Below, in pieces: positions 1 to 12,230 of a stretch of 64,000 nucleotides of DNA. Position 1 is the stretch's first letter. The number at the start of each line of letters is the position of its first letter. The notes under the pieces were generated by a model, which ran no database searches, had not been told where the DNA came from, and saw only the letters and a program-made list of their open reading frames with translations. The translations under genes were made by a program, and so were the position numbers. The DNA comes from Camarhynchus parvulus (taxonomy: Eukaryota > Chordata > Aves > Passeriformes > Thraupidae), in NCBI RefSeq assembly GCF_901933205.1, contig NC_044573.1, positions 83,596,546-83,660,545 on the forward strand, written 5' to 3'.

Positions 1-3000
1 TTCCCCACTGCACACTGTATGGGCAGTGAGGAAAAGCCAGCACATCCACGGGGGCTGATGCTGGTTCAGCAAAGTCCTGGAGCACCTGTTTGTGTCCCAC
101 TTTGTCTGAAGCTCCTGTGCTGAGGACTTTGTATATTTTCCTGGGCAGACAACCTGTAATTCCTAAAGGGTGCACCAAAACATGTCTCAGAGATGTAATT
201 CCTGTGAGGATTTAATACTTATGGTAGGAATATGTTATATTACAGTTGAATGTAGTAACTTTACCCTCAGAACTGATAAAGAGATCTCACCCAGGGATCA
301 CCCACACTAGTGTTATGAGTGAAGTAATTTGCAGTCGCAGAACCAGAAGGTATAATCTAAGGTACACATGCCTTTGACATCAGAAGGAACAGACATCCAA
401 CTGGTTCTTGAGGCAAGACAATTTCAACAGCTCTCAATTTACCTGAGCAAATGTAAATGGGAGAGGTGTAATTTACTTTGAAATTTGAGTGTTTTCAAAA
501 TCATATGGATTGATGGATGCCCACTTCAGAAAGCTGAATATTGTCCCTTAGTTTTTTCTACTTCCTTAAGCGAGTACAGTCTAAGCTGTTTTGACTTATT
601 AATATATCATTTATTATTCATTCATTATTGCCAAAAGACAAGGTGCCACTGAGTTTTCCTATACCTCAGTCTTCATGTGTATAATCACAAACAACAAAAC
701 CAAATAACCAGGAACTTCACCTGCATTTTTTTGAGATGGATATTGTATTTACTGCCAAAAAACATTTATTAGTAGTAACCCATCTGTATGGTTAGTCCTA
801 GGTAAGATCCGAAGTGCTGTTGGAAGTGCTCAGCTCCTCATGTCTCAGAAATTCCAGCAATTTTATTGGCTTTGTCAGCAAAATCTGGTAAGTCACTTTG
901 CCTGGTTATTCTTGAAGAGTTTAAGTTTATTCATCCATAATATTCCACAAAATGTCACTTTACGTTTTGGAGTTTAATATTTTTATTTCAAAAACAACAG
1001 TAGTGCATCTGAGCAATAGCATTCTGAAATGTTATTTTCATGTCCTACATCAATTTCCCCCTTTTTTTAAACTTAGTCCATATCTATGATGTTGGTAGAT
1101 TTTTTTTAAGCATATATGTAAATTCAGTAATTTCAGTCTGATTATGTTTTGCTTTTCTCTTTTTGCTGTCTTTATTAAACAAAAGAAACTGAGAAGGGAA
1201 CAAACACAAGTTTTCTGAGACATAATATTATGGCTTATTTTTGCAATACCCTAATATAGTAACTATATTTCACGTAAGGAAGGGGGAAATTTTCCCATTA
1301 AAATCAGTGGAAAATCATAAAATAGAATAGAGGAGAATACATGATCCAGCTTTCTACCTACCTGAAAATAGGACTGATCATGGAAATGAGATATCTATAA
1401 TGTTCATCAAATTAAGTTGGATAATTTGTGTTGCCAATTATATATGAGATGTCCTGGGGCTAAAGGAACAGATACATTATATTACTTATGAGGCTTACTG
1501 CTATTGTTCTGGAAGTTCATTAGAGTCTAATTCAATTCTAAGTGTTATCTTCATTAATATGACAGCAGCCATCAGTGATACAAAAGCTGTGGCAAGATGA
1601 TACTAACCAATAGAAGAACGTAATTCTTCTAGCTACAGCTGGTGGTAGAAAACCACCAGCTCTCAAAAATGTTGTCTCTCAAATAGGAAGTGTACCTTTT
1701 CCTTCTGACTGTCCCTAAACCTCATATCTTGAAAGTACTGCATTTTGTTGTGTGCATGACAGCAGACATATAGTCTGCTTACATACTTTTCTTTGCCCGT
1801 TGGGATTTGTCACATAACTTCCAAGGCAGAACATTTGTTCTGCAAAGACCTACTTGCTACTTTCCATCCATGAAGTTAAACATTCAGAATACCTGCAATG
1901 AAGTAATACTGAGAAAATAATGCCAAAAATGTCATACCTTCTGATAGAAAATATTAAGATACACGGTACTCATTAGGAAAGGATCCAGTTATCAAAAACT
2001 CTGTCAAAACAAGAATTTTAAAATGCTGTTACAGAATAACAGAGGAAATATACAAAGTCTGACAAGCAAGAATTGAGCACATCTGTATTATCAATTATAT
2101 GATGTGTGCTCCTATCTAGTAATTTGTTTCATACCAAAAGAAGGGAATCTTCAACATTGTCTGAAACTTTCTCTCTGCAAATTTAAAAACTCCCTCCATT
2201 ACCTGATTGATTAAGCTGTGCAAACTAAGATTTGGAGAGCCTAACCTCCACTCCACTTCATTTATCTTCAAGTGGGCCCAGCACTTGTGCTCGAGAGCAT
2301 TACTGTAATAGCAAGTGCAGCTCCTGCTCAGCACAGTCATCAGCTGTTTGGGAGAAAGAACAATTCGTTACTGCAAAAGCAATAGAGACTGCAAGGAGAA
2401 ATCTACAACTTTGTAGACAACACAACCAAAAAATGGCAAGATTTTACTTCTCTTTTTCTCTTTTGGATGATAAACCTCTGAAGTCCATAACAGCAGCTTA
2501 ACCCCACTCTCGCGATTTAGGTTCTGAAAATCCTTACTTTCATTAAATCAATAATGGGCTCTGAAGAAAGCAGCAACTGCAAAACTGACTGTAGGTCATT
2601 CACACCTGGAGGCTTCTCTTCCTATACCCAATGATAAAGTTTGTTGCTAAATAGTCACTTAGTGCATACATACAGCAGGGTTTCCATAGGCTCCTAAGGC
2701 AGCATCTCAGTGCCCCAGGGGAATGCTGCCAGCTTGTGTATTCCCTTTCTCTAAAACATCCAGCATGTACAGGGCTGCCACGTGGCAGTTTCTCTGACAC
2801 TGTTCAGCATCTATAAGCTTAAATGTAGGACACAGAGCAACAGCATTTAATTGTGCCAGTTCAAAATGCAACAAGGGTTTCAGAGGAATATATTTACTCA
2901 AACTGAAATTTAACCATGAAGGCCACATATGGACTTTTCTAAAGTATCATGGGAACTTCAAATAGCACATTTGATTGTGCTTTGTGTTAGGAGCTCTTAT

Positions 3001-5217
3001 CAAAGACCTCACTTAGGATAAATTCATAGAAATGTAAGCTTCAATGAAGTTTTCTATTTTATGACTCTGGCTGGCTATATCCTACATGTATACTGTTCCC
3101 ACTAACTTCTTAGGAAAATATCATTACTGATTAATAACTAGTCTCTTTTGCATTATTAACATTACTTTTTGTAACATCCTTTTTTTTTCTTTGAAGTGTC
3201 CTTCTCCATGCTCCGTAGTCAGCACAGATCCCACTCAGCTTGTATGTCATGGCTGCAGGCTAAAACAGGGCAGCTTGAACACCATCTACGTGCTTGTTTC
3301 TTGCTTTAGGCCTCCTTTAAAAACAGGGCTGTGAAGCTGAATTCCAAGACACAAATAAATAAGCAGTTTCTGAGAAGAAGCAGGTTTAAGCCAATCTTTT
3401 CAAAACTTAGTTGGCTGTAATAGTACTCATTTGTGCCAGCATTTATTCATGAACTATGGATGTGTAAGAAGCAGGAGGCAGCCCTCTTGTGTCAAGAGCA
3501 TACATGGCACAGCCCTCTGCAAGAGTTGTGCTGGAGGTCATGGTCTTCACAAACACTGTGAGCAGAGTGGGGCACACAAAGGTACAGAACAGCAATTAGC
3601 CTTGATTCAGAAGACAATGCCCTTGCAATAAGTAGAATCACTTTCTGGCTGTTTAGAGGAAGCTGGGGAGAGTGAGTGACAAGACCAGGCAGGAGACAAC
3701 AGATTGCAAGATAAGACAGACTGCTGTGGGACTCCCCTCATGAATTTCACACAGGGAGTCAGTTCCTAAAACCTGAAATATTGACCTCTGTACAGTAAGT
3801 AACACCACTGACATAAATTTTAAACTGTTTTGTAACATATTGGGATCCACCCAATGAAGTAGTTTTCAGTAAACACTAATTGGAGCCATAATGTTTCCCA
3901 GATGTCTATTACAACCTATATGACCAGTTCTCTTAAATCGCTGGAGTTCCCCATTGAAAGGAAACTTTCTTCTACCGAAGAAGACTTGTAGGTTGTTCCT
4001 GGCCCAGATTCCAGTAGGGCCTAGATATGGGTGACACTGTATATTGTCATGCTCAGTTCCTGGCCCTAATCTCCCACAGTGGCATCTGTAAATCCAAGTT
4101 TGAGCAGCAATTCCAAGTTTAAAACCCTTAGAAATGTGTGATTCTGGGGAGGAATTCAACAGCAATGCTGATTTATCTCCCAGTTTCTAGACACCTGTGG
4201 AGTTGTGTTTAAATATAAAATGCCTTTGACCACTGGATTAGAAAAAGGTGGGGAACAGAGCCTGCCATAGCAGCAGTGATGCTGACATAGCAAACTAGTC
4301 TTTACAGGTTTTGGCCAGAAAGGGAGAGATCCAGATTCTGTTTGGCATGGTTTTGATGTTCTCTCTCCCAGCTCCATTCTTTCGACCATCATAACGGCTT
4401 CCTCCTGTCCTGGAAGGAAAAAAGCACTTCTTCATTAACTTCACATATATGTTTACCAATTAAGCCCTATTTCAATAAAGTGGCAAACTGTCTTGAACTA
4501 GTACCAGTGCTCAGAAAGTATAGGGTTAAGAGTCTGCATGCTACCTTCTAATATAGTTTTTATCCAGCACTGGCATCAGGTTAATTATCAAATACAAGGT
4601 CATCTTGCTAATTGTTACCACCAATGTTTTCTCCATTAAGTCTTAAGCACACAGAGCCTCTTAATTGCAGTACCTGGTGGTAATGTCTTCCCAGTTCCTG
4701 AGTGTGATTCAACTCCCAGGAGAACAAAATCCAAGCATCCCATCAAGATTTCATACTTCATGTATACGTTTGAAGACAATGTAAACATCAAGTTCAGCAT
4801 AGGGTGATGTCTTTGTGGCATTGTTTTGTCTTAATCAGCTATCGTGAACGTAATTTTAAACCAGGAAGACTTCAGGCTGGCTGGAATACAAACCACGCTC
4901 CCCTTGCCTTTAATAATCAGCAGACAGAGGCTGTCAGCTTGTTCCTTTTTAGAAATGCAGGTCAGCACAGCATATGGTGCTAAGGAACTTCCCATGCCGC
5001 ACATTCAGGAAGGCTGGCGTGCGACATCCAACTCATTCATGTTTGGGTTGTGTAGGAGGCACAGCTTTCCAGTCACAGCTCCCAGCTGCAGAGCACGCAG
5101 AGCCTTAGCTCTGAGCAGGGCTGCGGTAATGAAACCTGGCACCATGCCCTTCCTGCCTCAGTGCACACCACTGAAAGCCTCCTGGAGTATTCATGTTCTC
5201 TCCTTTGTGCTCTACAG
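1..5217 (+). other. DLGAP2: DLGAP2 intron (3' part)
   Basis: Inferred to be intronic because the next DLGAP2 exon starts in phase 0 at 5218 and no earlier GKAP-domain exon can be recognised here. The sequence is AT-rich with many stops in all frames. Short open frames near 2.2-2.9, 3.4-4.4 and 4.8-5.3 kb have no recognisable domain; the one at 4844-5305 overlaps the real exon in another frame. The upstream exons must lie beyond the left edge. A pyrimidine-rich stretch and CAG close the intron at 5217. Confidence 0.75.
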
Positions 5218-5370
5218 GACCCGAGTGCCATGCCAAGACCAACTTCCCAGGACCTTGCAGGTTTCTGGGACTTACTGCAGCTCTCAATTGAAGATGTCAG
5301 CATGAAGTTTGATGAACTGCACCAGTTGAAACTCAATGAATGGAAAATAATAGAATCACCTGAAAGGAAG
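5218..5370 (+). CDS. DLGAP2: DLGAP2 penultimate coding exon
   Basis: This 153-bp, 51-codon exon begins right after CAG at 5215-5217 and ends before the donor GTAAGC at 5371. It is phase 0 at both ends. It encodes the end of the GKAP homology region of the disks-large-associated proteins (SAPAP/GKAP), including MPRPTSQDLAGFWDLLQLSI and MKFDELHQLKLNEWK. This helical segment is characteristic of the family. DLGAP proteins link the PSD-95 guanylate-kinase domain to Shank in the postsynaptic density of excitatory synapses. The peptide alone would fit DLGAP1 nearly as well. DLGAP2 is chosen because CLN8 lies next downstream on the same strand, as in the known DLGAP2-CLN8-ARHGEF10 order. Confidence 0.93.
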
Positions 5371-7701
5371 GTAAGCAGACCATGGACAATACCATTTACT
5401 CCCCATTTGTAGTTCTGCAGTATCCTTGTGTTAAATACAATAGTGAAACACAATAGGTTTCTAACCCTGGGAAGTATTCAATTGGCATGACCCAATTTTT
5501 ACATGGAAACTTTCATCAGATGTCAGGAGTCTTTTCTTTTTTAACAATGTTGAGCTGAATTATATAATAAGTAAAATGAATTTTGCTAAGATAGTGTACT
5601 CCATGACACTTCTGTTCAAATTATTTGATTCACATTCTAAAAGCTAGAACAGAAAGATGTTCTTATTAATTCAGATGTAAGACAATAGCCCAAGAATTCG
5701 CACAAGGTAAATTCAACACTCTGCTACATTTGGGGCAGCACAAACTTGAACACTGCAGTGTTTAACTCTGCCTGCATGACACCAATGATAGCAGAACTGG
5801 AATAAGAGAAAAGCATGTGAGAGAACAGAGCACAGGTCATACTAAAGCTCAGCCAACATCCTTCTGGGGGACAAAGCACTGCTGGTGAACTCACTGCACC
5901 TCTGCCCTGCAACTCCACCACCTGGGAGATGCCCCACATCCAAAGATGAAAAATTGCCCATAAAAGCAGTGTAATTCTCAAACTGCCTTTCCCCTCTCTA
6001 GAACTTCATCCCTTACCTTGATTATCCCACTATCCTTCCTTATTATTGTATCAGTCAGATGAAAACAGCATTTGGTTTGAGTCAGTACTGTTGGCCTCAG
6101 GTGAATATTTGTTTGGTTTGGGAGGAATTAGGAGGCATTTTGACAACTTTTTCATTTCTTCATGCTCCTCTTGGATTTTAATTTTCAGCCAACGGGTTGG
6201 TGGATGGTGAGTTTGCAACTCTTGCTTACTAGTGGCAACTGGAAGTAAGAAATTATTATAGTGGCAGCAACAGTGATATTCCTAAGAGGGAAATAACTAA
6301 AAGTGGAAAAGAAAATAAGATGGGATGACAGGAATGGAGCTTTTATGAAAACAGGAGATAGAGAAAATAAAGACAGGCAGAACGGACTATAATGGGGAAT
6401 AGCATCCCAGGCTGTTGCACTGTTCCTGTTTAATGCAGAACTATGTTTTTAAATAAACTTAGTTATTTAGTCTTGGCTATTGCATTTGGATAGTAGAGGC
6501 AGAATTAGTTTAAAAAAAAACCAAAGAAACCCAAACAAACAAAACAAAAAAAAAACCAATGAGGAGTCTGTAAACCATAAGCGTATCAGTTCAATTTTTG
6601 TATTATTTGAATCCTGCTGTGCATCAAATTAACTGTGTTCTCCATAAGGAACAGCCCATACTCTGGACTATTACCATTACTTTAAGAAATTATACAGCAA
6701 AAAGATCAATTTTAGTAATTGTACCTATATAAATGAAGTTATGGAGTCTTCATCTTCAGGGCTATACAGTCCAGTATTAAACATTAAATTAAAAAAAAAA
6801 CCTAAAAAATACCAAAACCAAACCAAACTGATTTAACTTCAAATTTGCATCTAATTTCAAGTGCACTTTGAATGGAGATTGTATGAAATCACCTCCAGAG
6901 GTCCATTTCTTCTAACCTAAATTAGTGTACAGTACCTTGATTATAGGCCCTCATACGATATTTTACAGTCTCTAAATGGTCAAAACAATTCTTGATTTAA
7001 CACCTGCAGAGAAATTTACAGCTCTTTTTGTAACAAAATCTACTGACTTCACTTTATAATTTGATAATTGTTCAGAATAATTTTCTTTAAAATGGCCCAA
7101 GCTTGCAAGCAGAACAATTAGCCCTATGTTCTCTCTCTGGCTGGCACTTGAATGTTTCCATAGAGCAATTCCTGGAGGAGACTAAACTAATAGACATGTA
7201 TACACAGCTGCTATCTCATATCCAGCTGAGGCTAAACTCAGTATGATTAATTTAATCAAAAATCCTGTCCTGCTAATCTTAGAGAGTCTTTTCACTTGAT
7301 CAGACCACACAGATGCGCTGAATTCTTATTGGAGAGACAGTGTGTGTTTCTGTTTATAATGAGTGTAATAATGTGTCAGCTTAAATCAAACAAATCCATA
7401 TGAAAGTGAGGTGCGCAGATTGCATGTGCCAATACCTGCAAGGATGCTGGAAGGAAGCGCAGTCTTTTCTCGGGCACAGGACCATAGAATGCATAATGAT
7501 TGTCAAATAAGAGGGTTTTGTCAGTGTCCCTAGTGTGGATAGCTGTTCATGTAATTCATTATTCAGCTGATGGGCAAGCACAAATTGAGCATGCTTGATG
7601 TATGTAATCAGTATTTTGCATTTCATGTCCTTGATGTGCATGCTCTGCTGACAAGTACCTTTTACACACAGCTCACCCTTAGTTTTAATGCCCTGTTGCA
7701 G
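5371..7701 (+). other. DLGAP2: DLGAP2 last intron
   Basis: A 2.3-kb intron bounded by GTAAGC at 5371 and a TTGCAG acceptor ending at 7701. It contains A-rich tracts with CCAAAC-type interruptions near 6512-6557 and 6790-6830. I see no other exon or repeat in it. Confidence 0.85.
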
Positions 7702-7920
7702 GAAGAAAGAAAGATTCCTCCTCCTGTACCAAAGAAGCCCCCAAAAGGAAAATTCCCTATCACAAGAGAAAAATCTCTGGACCTACCTGACAGACAGCGG
7801 CAGGAAGCCAGAAGAAGGCTGATGGCTGCCAAGCGAGCAGCCTCTTTCCGGCAGAATTCAGCCACAGAGCGTGCAGACAGCATTGAGATCTATATCCCAG
7901 AGGCTCAAACCCGGCTTTAA
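7702..7920 (+). CDS. DLGAP2: DLGAP2 terminal coding exon and stop
   Basis: This exon encodes the last 72 residues of the protein and the TAA at 7918-7920. It opens with a proline-rich basic stretch (KIPPPVPKKPPKGKF), then a charged helix rich in R, E and Q (SLDLPDRQRQEARRRL). It ends in IYIPEAQTRL. The final Q-T-R-L is the class I PDZ ligand by which GKAP-family proteins bind Shank. The reading frame joins exactly to the exon ending at 5370. An open frame continues upstream into the intron from 7570, but the acceptor at 7700-7701 and loss of family similarity mark the real exon edge. No frameshift or missing key residue is seen, so this copy looks functional. Confidence 0.95.
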   Translation, partial: EERKIPPPVPKKPPKGKFPITREKSLDLPDRQRQEARRRLMAAKRAASFRQNSATERADSIEIYIPEAQTRL

Positions 7921-10830
7921 AGACAGAATGCTGCAGAGTTCCTTTTTTTAAACAAAATGCTTGTACAGTTTGTCACTTACCTGGTAATTTTTGTCTCATT
8001 CTCTCCACTAAATATGCCCTTGATGTTGTGTTCTTTGTGCCATAAGCACAGTGGAATGCTTTTGATTTCCTCAGAATTTGCTGAGCTCACCGCAAGAACG
8101 ACTTCTTTTTGTATTTATTGTCTGACTTACAATCAGCTACAATGGATAGGGCTTGTCAAGACCTGACTTATCCAATATATTCTCAGAGGACAACAAGAAA
8201 CACCTCTTGAGATGGAACCCAGCTTACTTTTTGTTATTTATATTTTTATAAAATGTGTGATAATTAGGGATAAGAATAACAAACTATAAATGGGTGCATC
8301 TCACCATTCACTAGAGGCATTAGCTAATCCAAGTAGAAGGTGCTACAAATGTAAAGAGCAGGAAAGAAAGAACCCATTTATCTCCTTGACCTTCAGTTTC
8401 TTTTCCTAGAATCCAGCTAACATATTTACCCATGCGCTCTGCCACTCTTCTCATCTTTGTTACTGCAAAATAACATTAGGCCTCTCATCTCATTCAAGTT
8501 TCTGGAGATGAACAGGGATATCCAGCCACTAAAACTCCAAAGCTCATCAGAAACCAAGAAGCATACAAGTCTGGTGATGGTGGGAATGTCCACTAAGAAA
8601 CGTTTGCTGTTAGCAGTATAACGACACTCTGAAACCTAAGCAAAATTGTAATGCAAGAGGACTTGAGTGATGGTGAAAGGAAAACGGAAGCCTTAAAAAG
8701 TTAGATCTTCTGTAGTAAGACGAGTAAAGAAAAAGTTATACTTGCTCCTTTGGACCACTCATTGCATTTTTAACTGTTCTTTTACATGTTAATATTTATT
8801 TTATAAACCTTCTCTCTTTCATTTCAAGAGCTGTGCTACATGTACTATTTCAAACTCTCAAATTGTTATAACAATTGAGTTTCCAGGGTATCCTTGAGAA
8901 CAAAAAAATCTTGCTTGTTTAAAATGCCAGTTGTGATGTTGTAAACAGTTTAAGAAATATGAATGTGAGTGGTAAGTATATATAAGTTTAAATGGTTATG
9001 TTAAGGTAAAGGTGAACTGTAGTTTACAATTGTAATTTTTTTTAGAACTATTTTTCTATGCAGTTCATTTATGGCAAGAATAAGGTTCTTGCTTGCTTCA
9101 GACATAGAAAAAAAAAAAAAAAAACTGACTCAAGAGATAAGTGATTTCCGGCCATGGAATAAAAGGAAAATAATATATTTTCAAGCCTCATATTGTCAGA
9201 GAGAAGTGGTAGCTACCACAGTCAAGAGGCTTTCATTTAAGACAAATTAGGACAGAATTATTCCACTTCACTTACCTTCCAGAGCCAGCCAAGCAATCCA
9301 GCACCTAGAAGTCTTCAGGTGAAGACGCAATAAAATGAGCAACATGCAGCCCCCAATACCAAGGTTTGAATCTTATTGAACACAAGTTTAGGTGAAAAGA
9401 ATGAGAACCCAGTGAGACAGACAGCCCCAGCTACCACATTCCCTGTTTACCTGCTTTAACAAATGCAATGTATTTAGCCATAGGCAGAACAATTCTTTAT
9501 TATACTCAAGCACTTTGGTTCTTCACCTGTTGAGCACTTTAAATCCAACTCCCATACACCCTGCAGCCTGATGGATGAGTGAAAACATGAAGTACCATAG
9601 GTTTTGCAGATCTGACGTTGCTTCAAATCTGTTTCCTTTTGTTTGGTTGCTTGGTTTTTTCCTTCTTTTTTCCCAGTGTGTGGTATTAAGCATGAGTTCT
9701 GTCTTTGGACAACTGATAAAGCATGCTTGGCTTCAAAGTACGAATCTTTAGAGATGAAGTTTTGAGAAGTTCCTGTGAGAAGACACCCCTGTAAATTGAG
9801 CCTGGTATCTGGTATATACTTTACCAAATAGCCTTAAACTACATTTGAAGCAAAAACCAAGACGAATGTATATCCTTCAAGAATGCAAAAAAAAAAAAAA
9901 AAAAAGATAAAAAAAAGAAAAAAAGGAATAAAAAATAATAAATCCCTGAAATATTCTTCTATAGATGAAAACATTATATTTCCCATCCCTTGTGTTTTCG
10001 AGGCATTTTCTATTAAGGAAAGAGCTGAATCCGAGGCAGTGTACAATATTGATGCTACTTCCTATATTTGTTGTACTATTTTAAATACAGAAGTACATGC
10101 AGAGACTGGCATCTTTAGTCTTGAAAATTGGTATCTTAAAGTGGAGCTGCTAATTAGAATATCCACACAAAACCACAGCCAGTATTTTTCCTAGATTGAA
10201 GAAATTTAAACTAGACACACACATACCTGTACACATATATACATATGGCAGCTGACACATTTTATCTAATTTTCTGTACACTTCCAGGAGGAATCACTTG
10301 CTTTACTCACTTGAACCCTTCTACCTGCAGCAACAGGTCAATTAAGCAATTAAGACAAGCTGTACCTGATCCTGCCAGTAATCAGATTTTATGAAAACAA
10401 ATTGTAAACCAAACAGATTACAGATAAACTGACACCCCAGCTGGCCTAATAATGCTGACTTGGAGGAGTCTGTGTTCTACATTTCCCATGCTGCTATAAG
10501 AAAATTCTCAGTGTAAGATTTATAAATCTATGATTTCTGTTTGTTCCACCTTGTTCAAACAAACAAAAAAACCAAACAACTAAAAAAACCCACAAAAATA
10601 ATTGGAAAAAATCAAAAGTAAACTAGATGCCTACCAACAAATTTGATAATGTTGTCTGTGCACATTATATTTGAAGTGCAATATATTAAATTGTTGTACA
10701 GGTAACATTATATTTTTTAAGGCAAATAAGCCATTTCAATTTACATATTGTACACCTGGTTAGTTTAGAAAGATAACATTATGCTTGTAATATTGTGTTG
10801 CAAATAAATCAAAGTCAGATTGCTTCATTC
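7921..10830 (+). other. DLGAP2: Probable DLGAP2 3' UTR
   Basis: AT-rich, gene-free sequence follows the stop codon directly. DLGAP2 transcripts in other vertebrates carry very long 3' UTRs. The end chosen here rests on an AATAAA at 10803-10808, preceded by TTGT/TGTA-rich sequence and followed by T-rich sequence. The UTR could end earlier, or run further, for example to the ATTAAA near 15136. It includes a poly(A) tract near 9109-9124 and an A-rich stretch at 9886-9945. The open frame across the latter is lysine-rich only because of the A tract. Confidence 0.45.
10803..10808 (+). terminator. DLGAP2: Candidate DLGAP2 poly(A) signal
   Basis: A canonical AATAAA in an AT-rich setting about 2.9 kb after the stop codon, with upstream TGTA elements near 10697, 10749 and 10785. 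No transcript evidence is available, and other AATAAA or ATTAAA hexamers occur before and after it. Confidence 0.35.
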
Positions 10831-12180
10831 TCTGACATGAGAAACACTGTATCTTAATAAGCATATATCCAGATCAATTGTAATCTGACTCCACATCACA
10901 AAAATAAATGTCAGTTACAAAACCAAAGTAGGAGGAATATAAATAAACAGAAAGATAGGAACTAGAATGCTTTCTTCTTTAACAGTTCATGGTATAGACC
11001 CACTCACAACAGCTGAATATAGCAAAATAGTCTGGTGTTTAATTAAATATTAATTGGGCTAATATGTATTTTAATACATTAAAACTATAGAAAGTCTCTG
11101 TTCATTTAGTCATTGACTGTAAAATACAAGTGTACTAAACAGAATTCAGAAAATTTAAATAAGGAAAAAGGCCTGAATGGTAAAATTGTTGATATTTGCC
11201 ATACTTATTTTTGCTTTGTATATTTTTTTAGATTTGAAATTCTTTGTAATTTGGTGGAGTACATTATGAAGTGTTTTATTATTTTACATCCATCTGATTA
11301 GAATGGCCTTTGGCAGAATGCAAACATGAACAACGTTGTACAGTTTAATACCAAAAAATGATATTTTAATTCATGCTTAAACCTTGACACTATATTAGAT
11401 TTGAAATCAATCAGGAAGGAATTAAAGCGTGCATAGGAAAGTGCATGAATTTCATATATATAGATAGATATAACATATATTTCATACAATGGAAATTATT
11501 TGTTTTAAAATAAGCCCACATCCTGCTGTATCAGTAAATTAGTACTCTACTTCCTCAGCACAGCGTCTAGTATATAGTCAAGGAATGTTTGGTCATTGGG
11601 TGGTTTTGCAAGTAACTGCTCTGTGACGAGCGTCACACGTGGCACAGTGTGTCACATGGGGCCTGCAGCCTCCTCGTGGCCTGTGGAAGCAGTGCCCTGG
11701 AGAGGTTCCTGGCCCCATGGAACCTCAGGCAGTGTCACCGTTCTGTCCCAGGCCCTCTCCATGCAGGCCCCCCCGGACCTCCAATCAGCCCAGCTCAGCC
11801 TTTTACACTCAAAGCCTTGAGCCTGCCCTGCCCAGCTGGTGGGTTTGATGTCCTCCTCAGCATGTCAGAGTTGGCACCAGTGGCGAGGGCACACTGGAGG
11901 CTGCCCCATCAAGTGCTGGTTTGTGCATGCCGATTTGAGGTCTGGAGCTGGTTTGGCAGCTCCAGGGGTCAAGCTGTGTGCACTGAAAACCTGTGAAACC
12001 ACAGCCTCAGTGTAAGGGAGCTTAAATGAATTGTGAAGCAACATTACTCCCATTACTGTTCCTTGAGCATCTTATGATGCAAGGATACCACTGGCTAGCT
12101 GCGCTCGAGGTAAGGAATATCAGCAAACCCCTTAATGTCTAGAGAGGTGCTTCCTGGTGTATGACAGGTTGGCACCCACA

Positions 12181-12230
12181 CTTACACAGTGCCTTTCATC
12201 CAGAAGGATCTCCAAGCACTTTATTAGCCA
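12181..12230 (-). repeat. Possible ancient interspersed repeat fragment
   Basis: Read on the minus strand, this stretch has the order AAGTGCTTGGAGATCCTT, GGATGAAAGGCACTGT. It resembles the widespread motif aaagCgCtttgagatcc...ggatgaaaggcgctat found at the ends of old amniote retroposons of the MER131/UCON type. The match is by eye over about 45 bp, so family assignment is tentative. Confidence 0.35.

Noticed and set aside
4844..5453. 153-codon (+) and 126-codon (-) frames over the DLGAP2 penultimate exon
   Set aside because: They read the exon in wrong frames or strand; the DLGAP-like peptide is in a different frame between clear splice sites.
9883..10194. 103-codon lysine-rich frame
   Set aside because: The N-terminal lysines come from a poly(A) tract; the remainder is AT-rich 3' UTR-like sequence without a domain.
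11596..11996. Three overlapping plus-strand frames in a GC-raised patch
   Set aside because: All three frames are open over the same span, typical of a local lack of stops. No domain or splice pattern.
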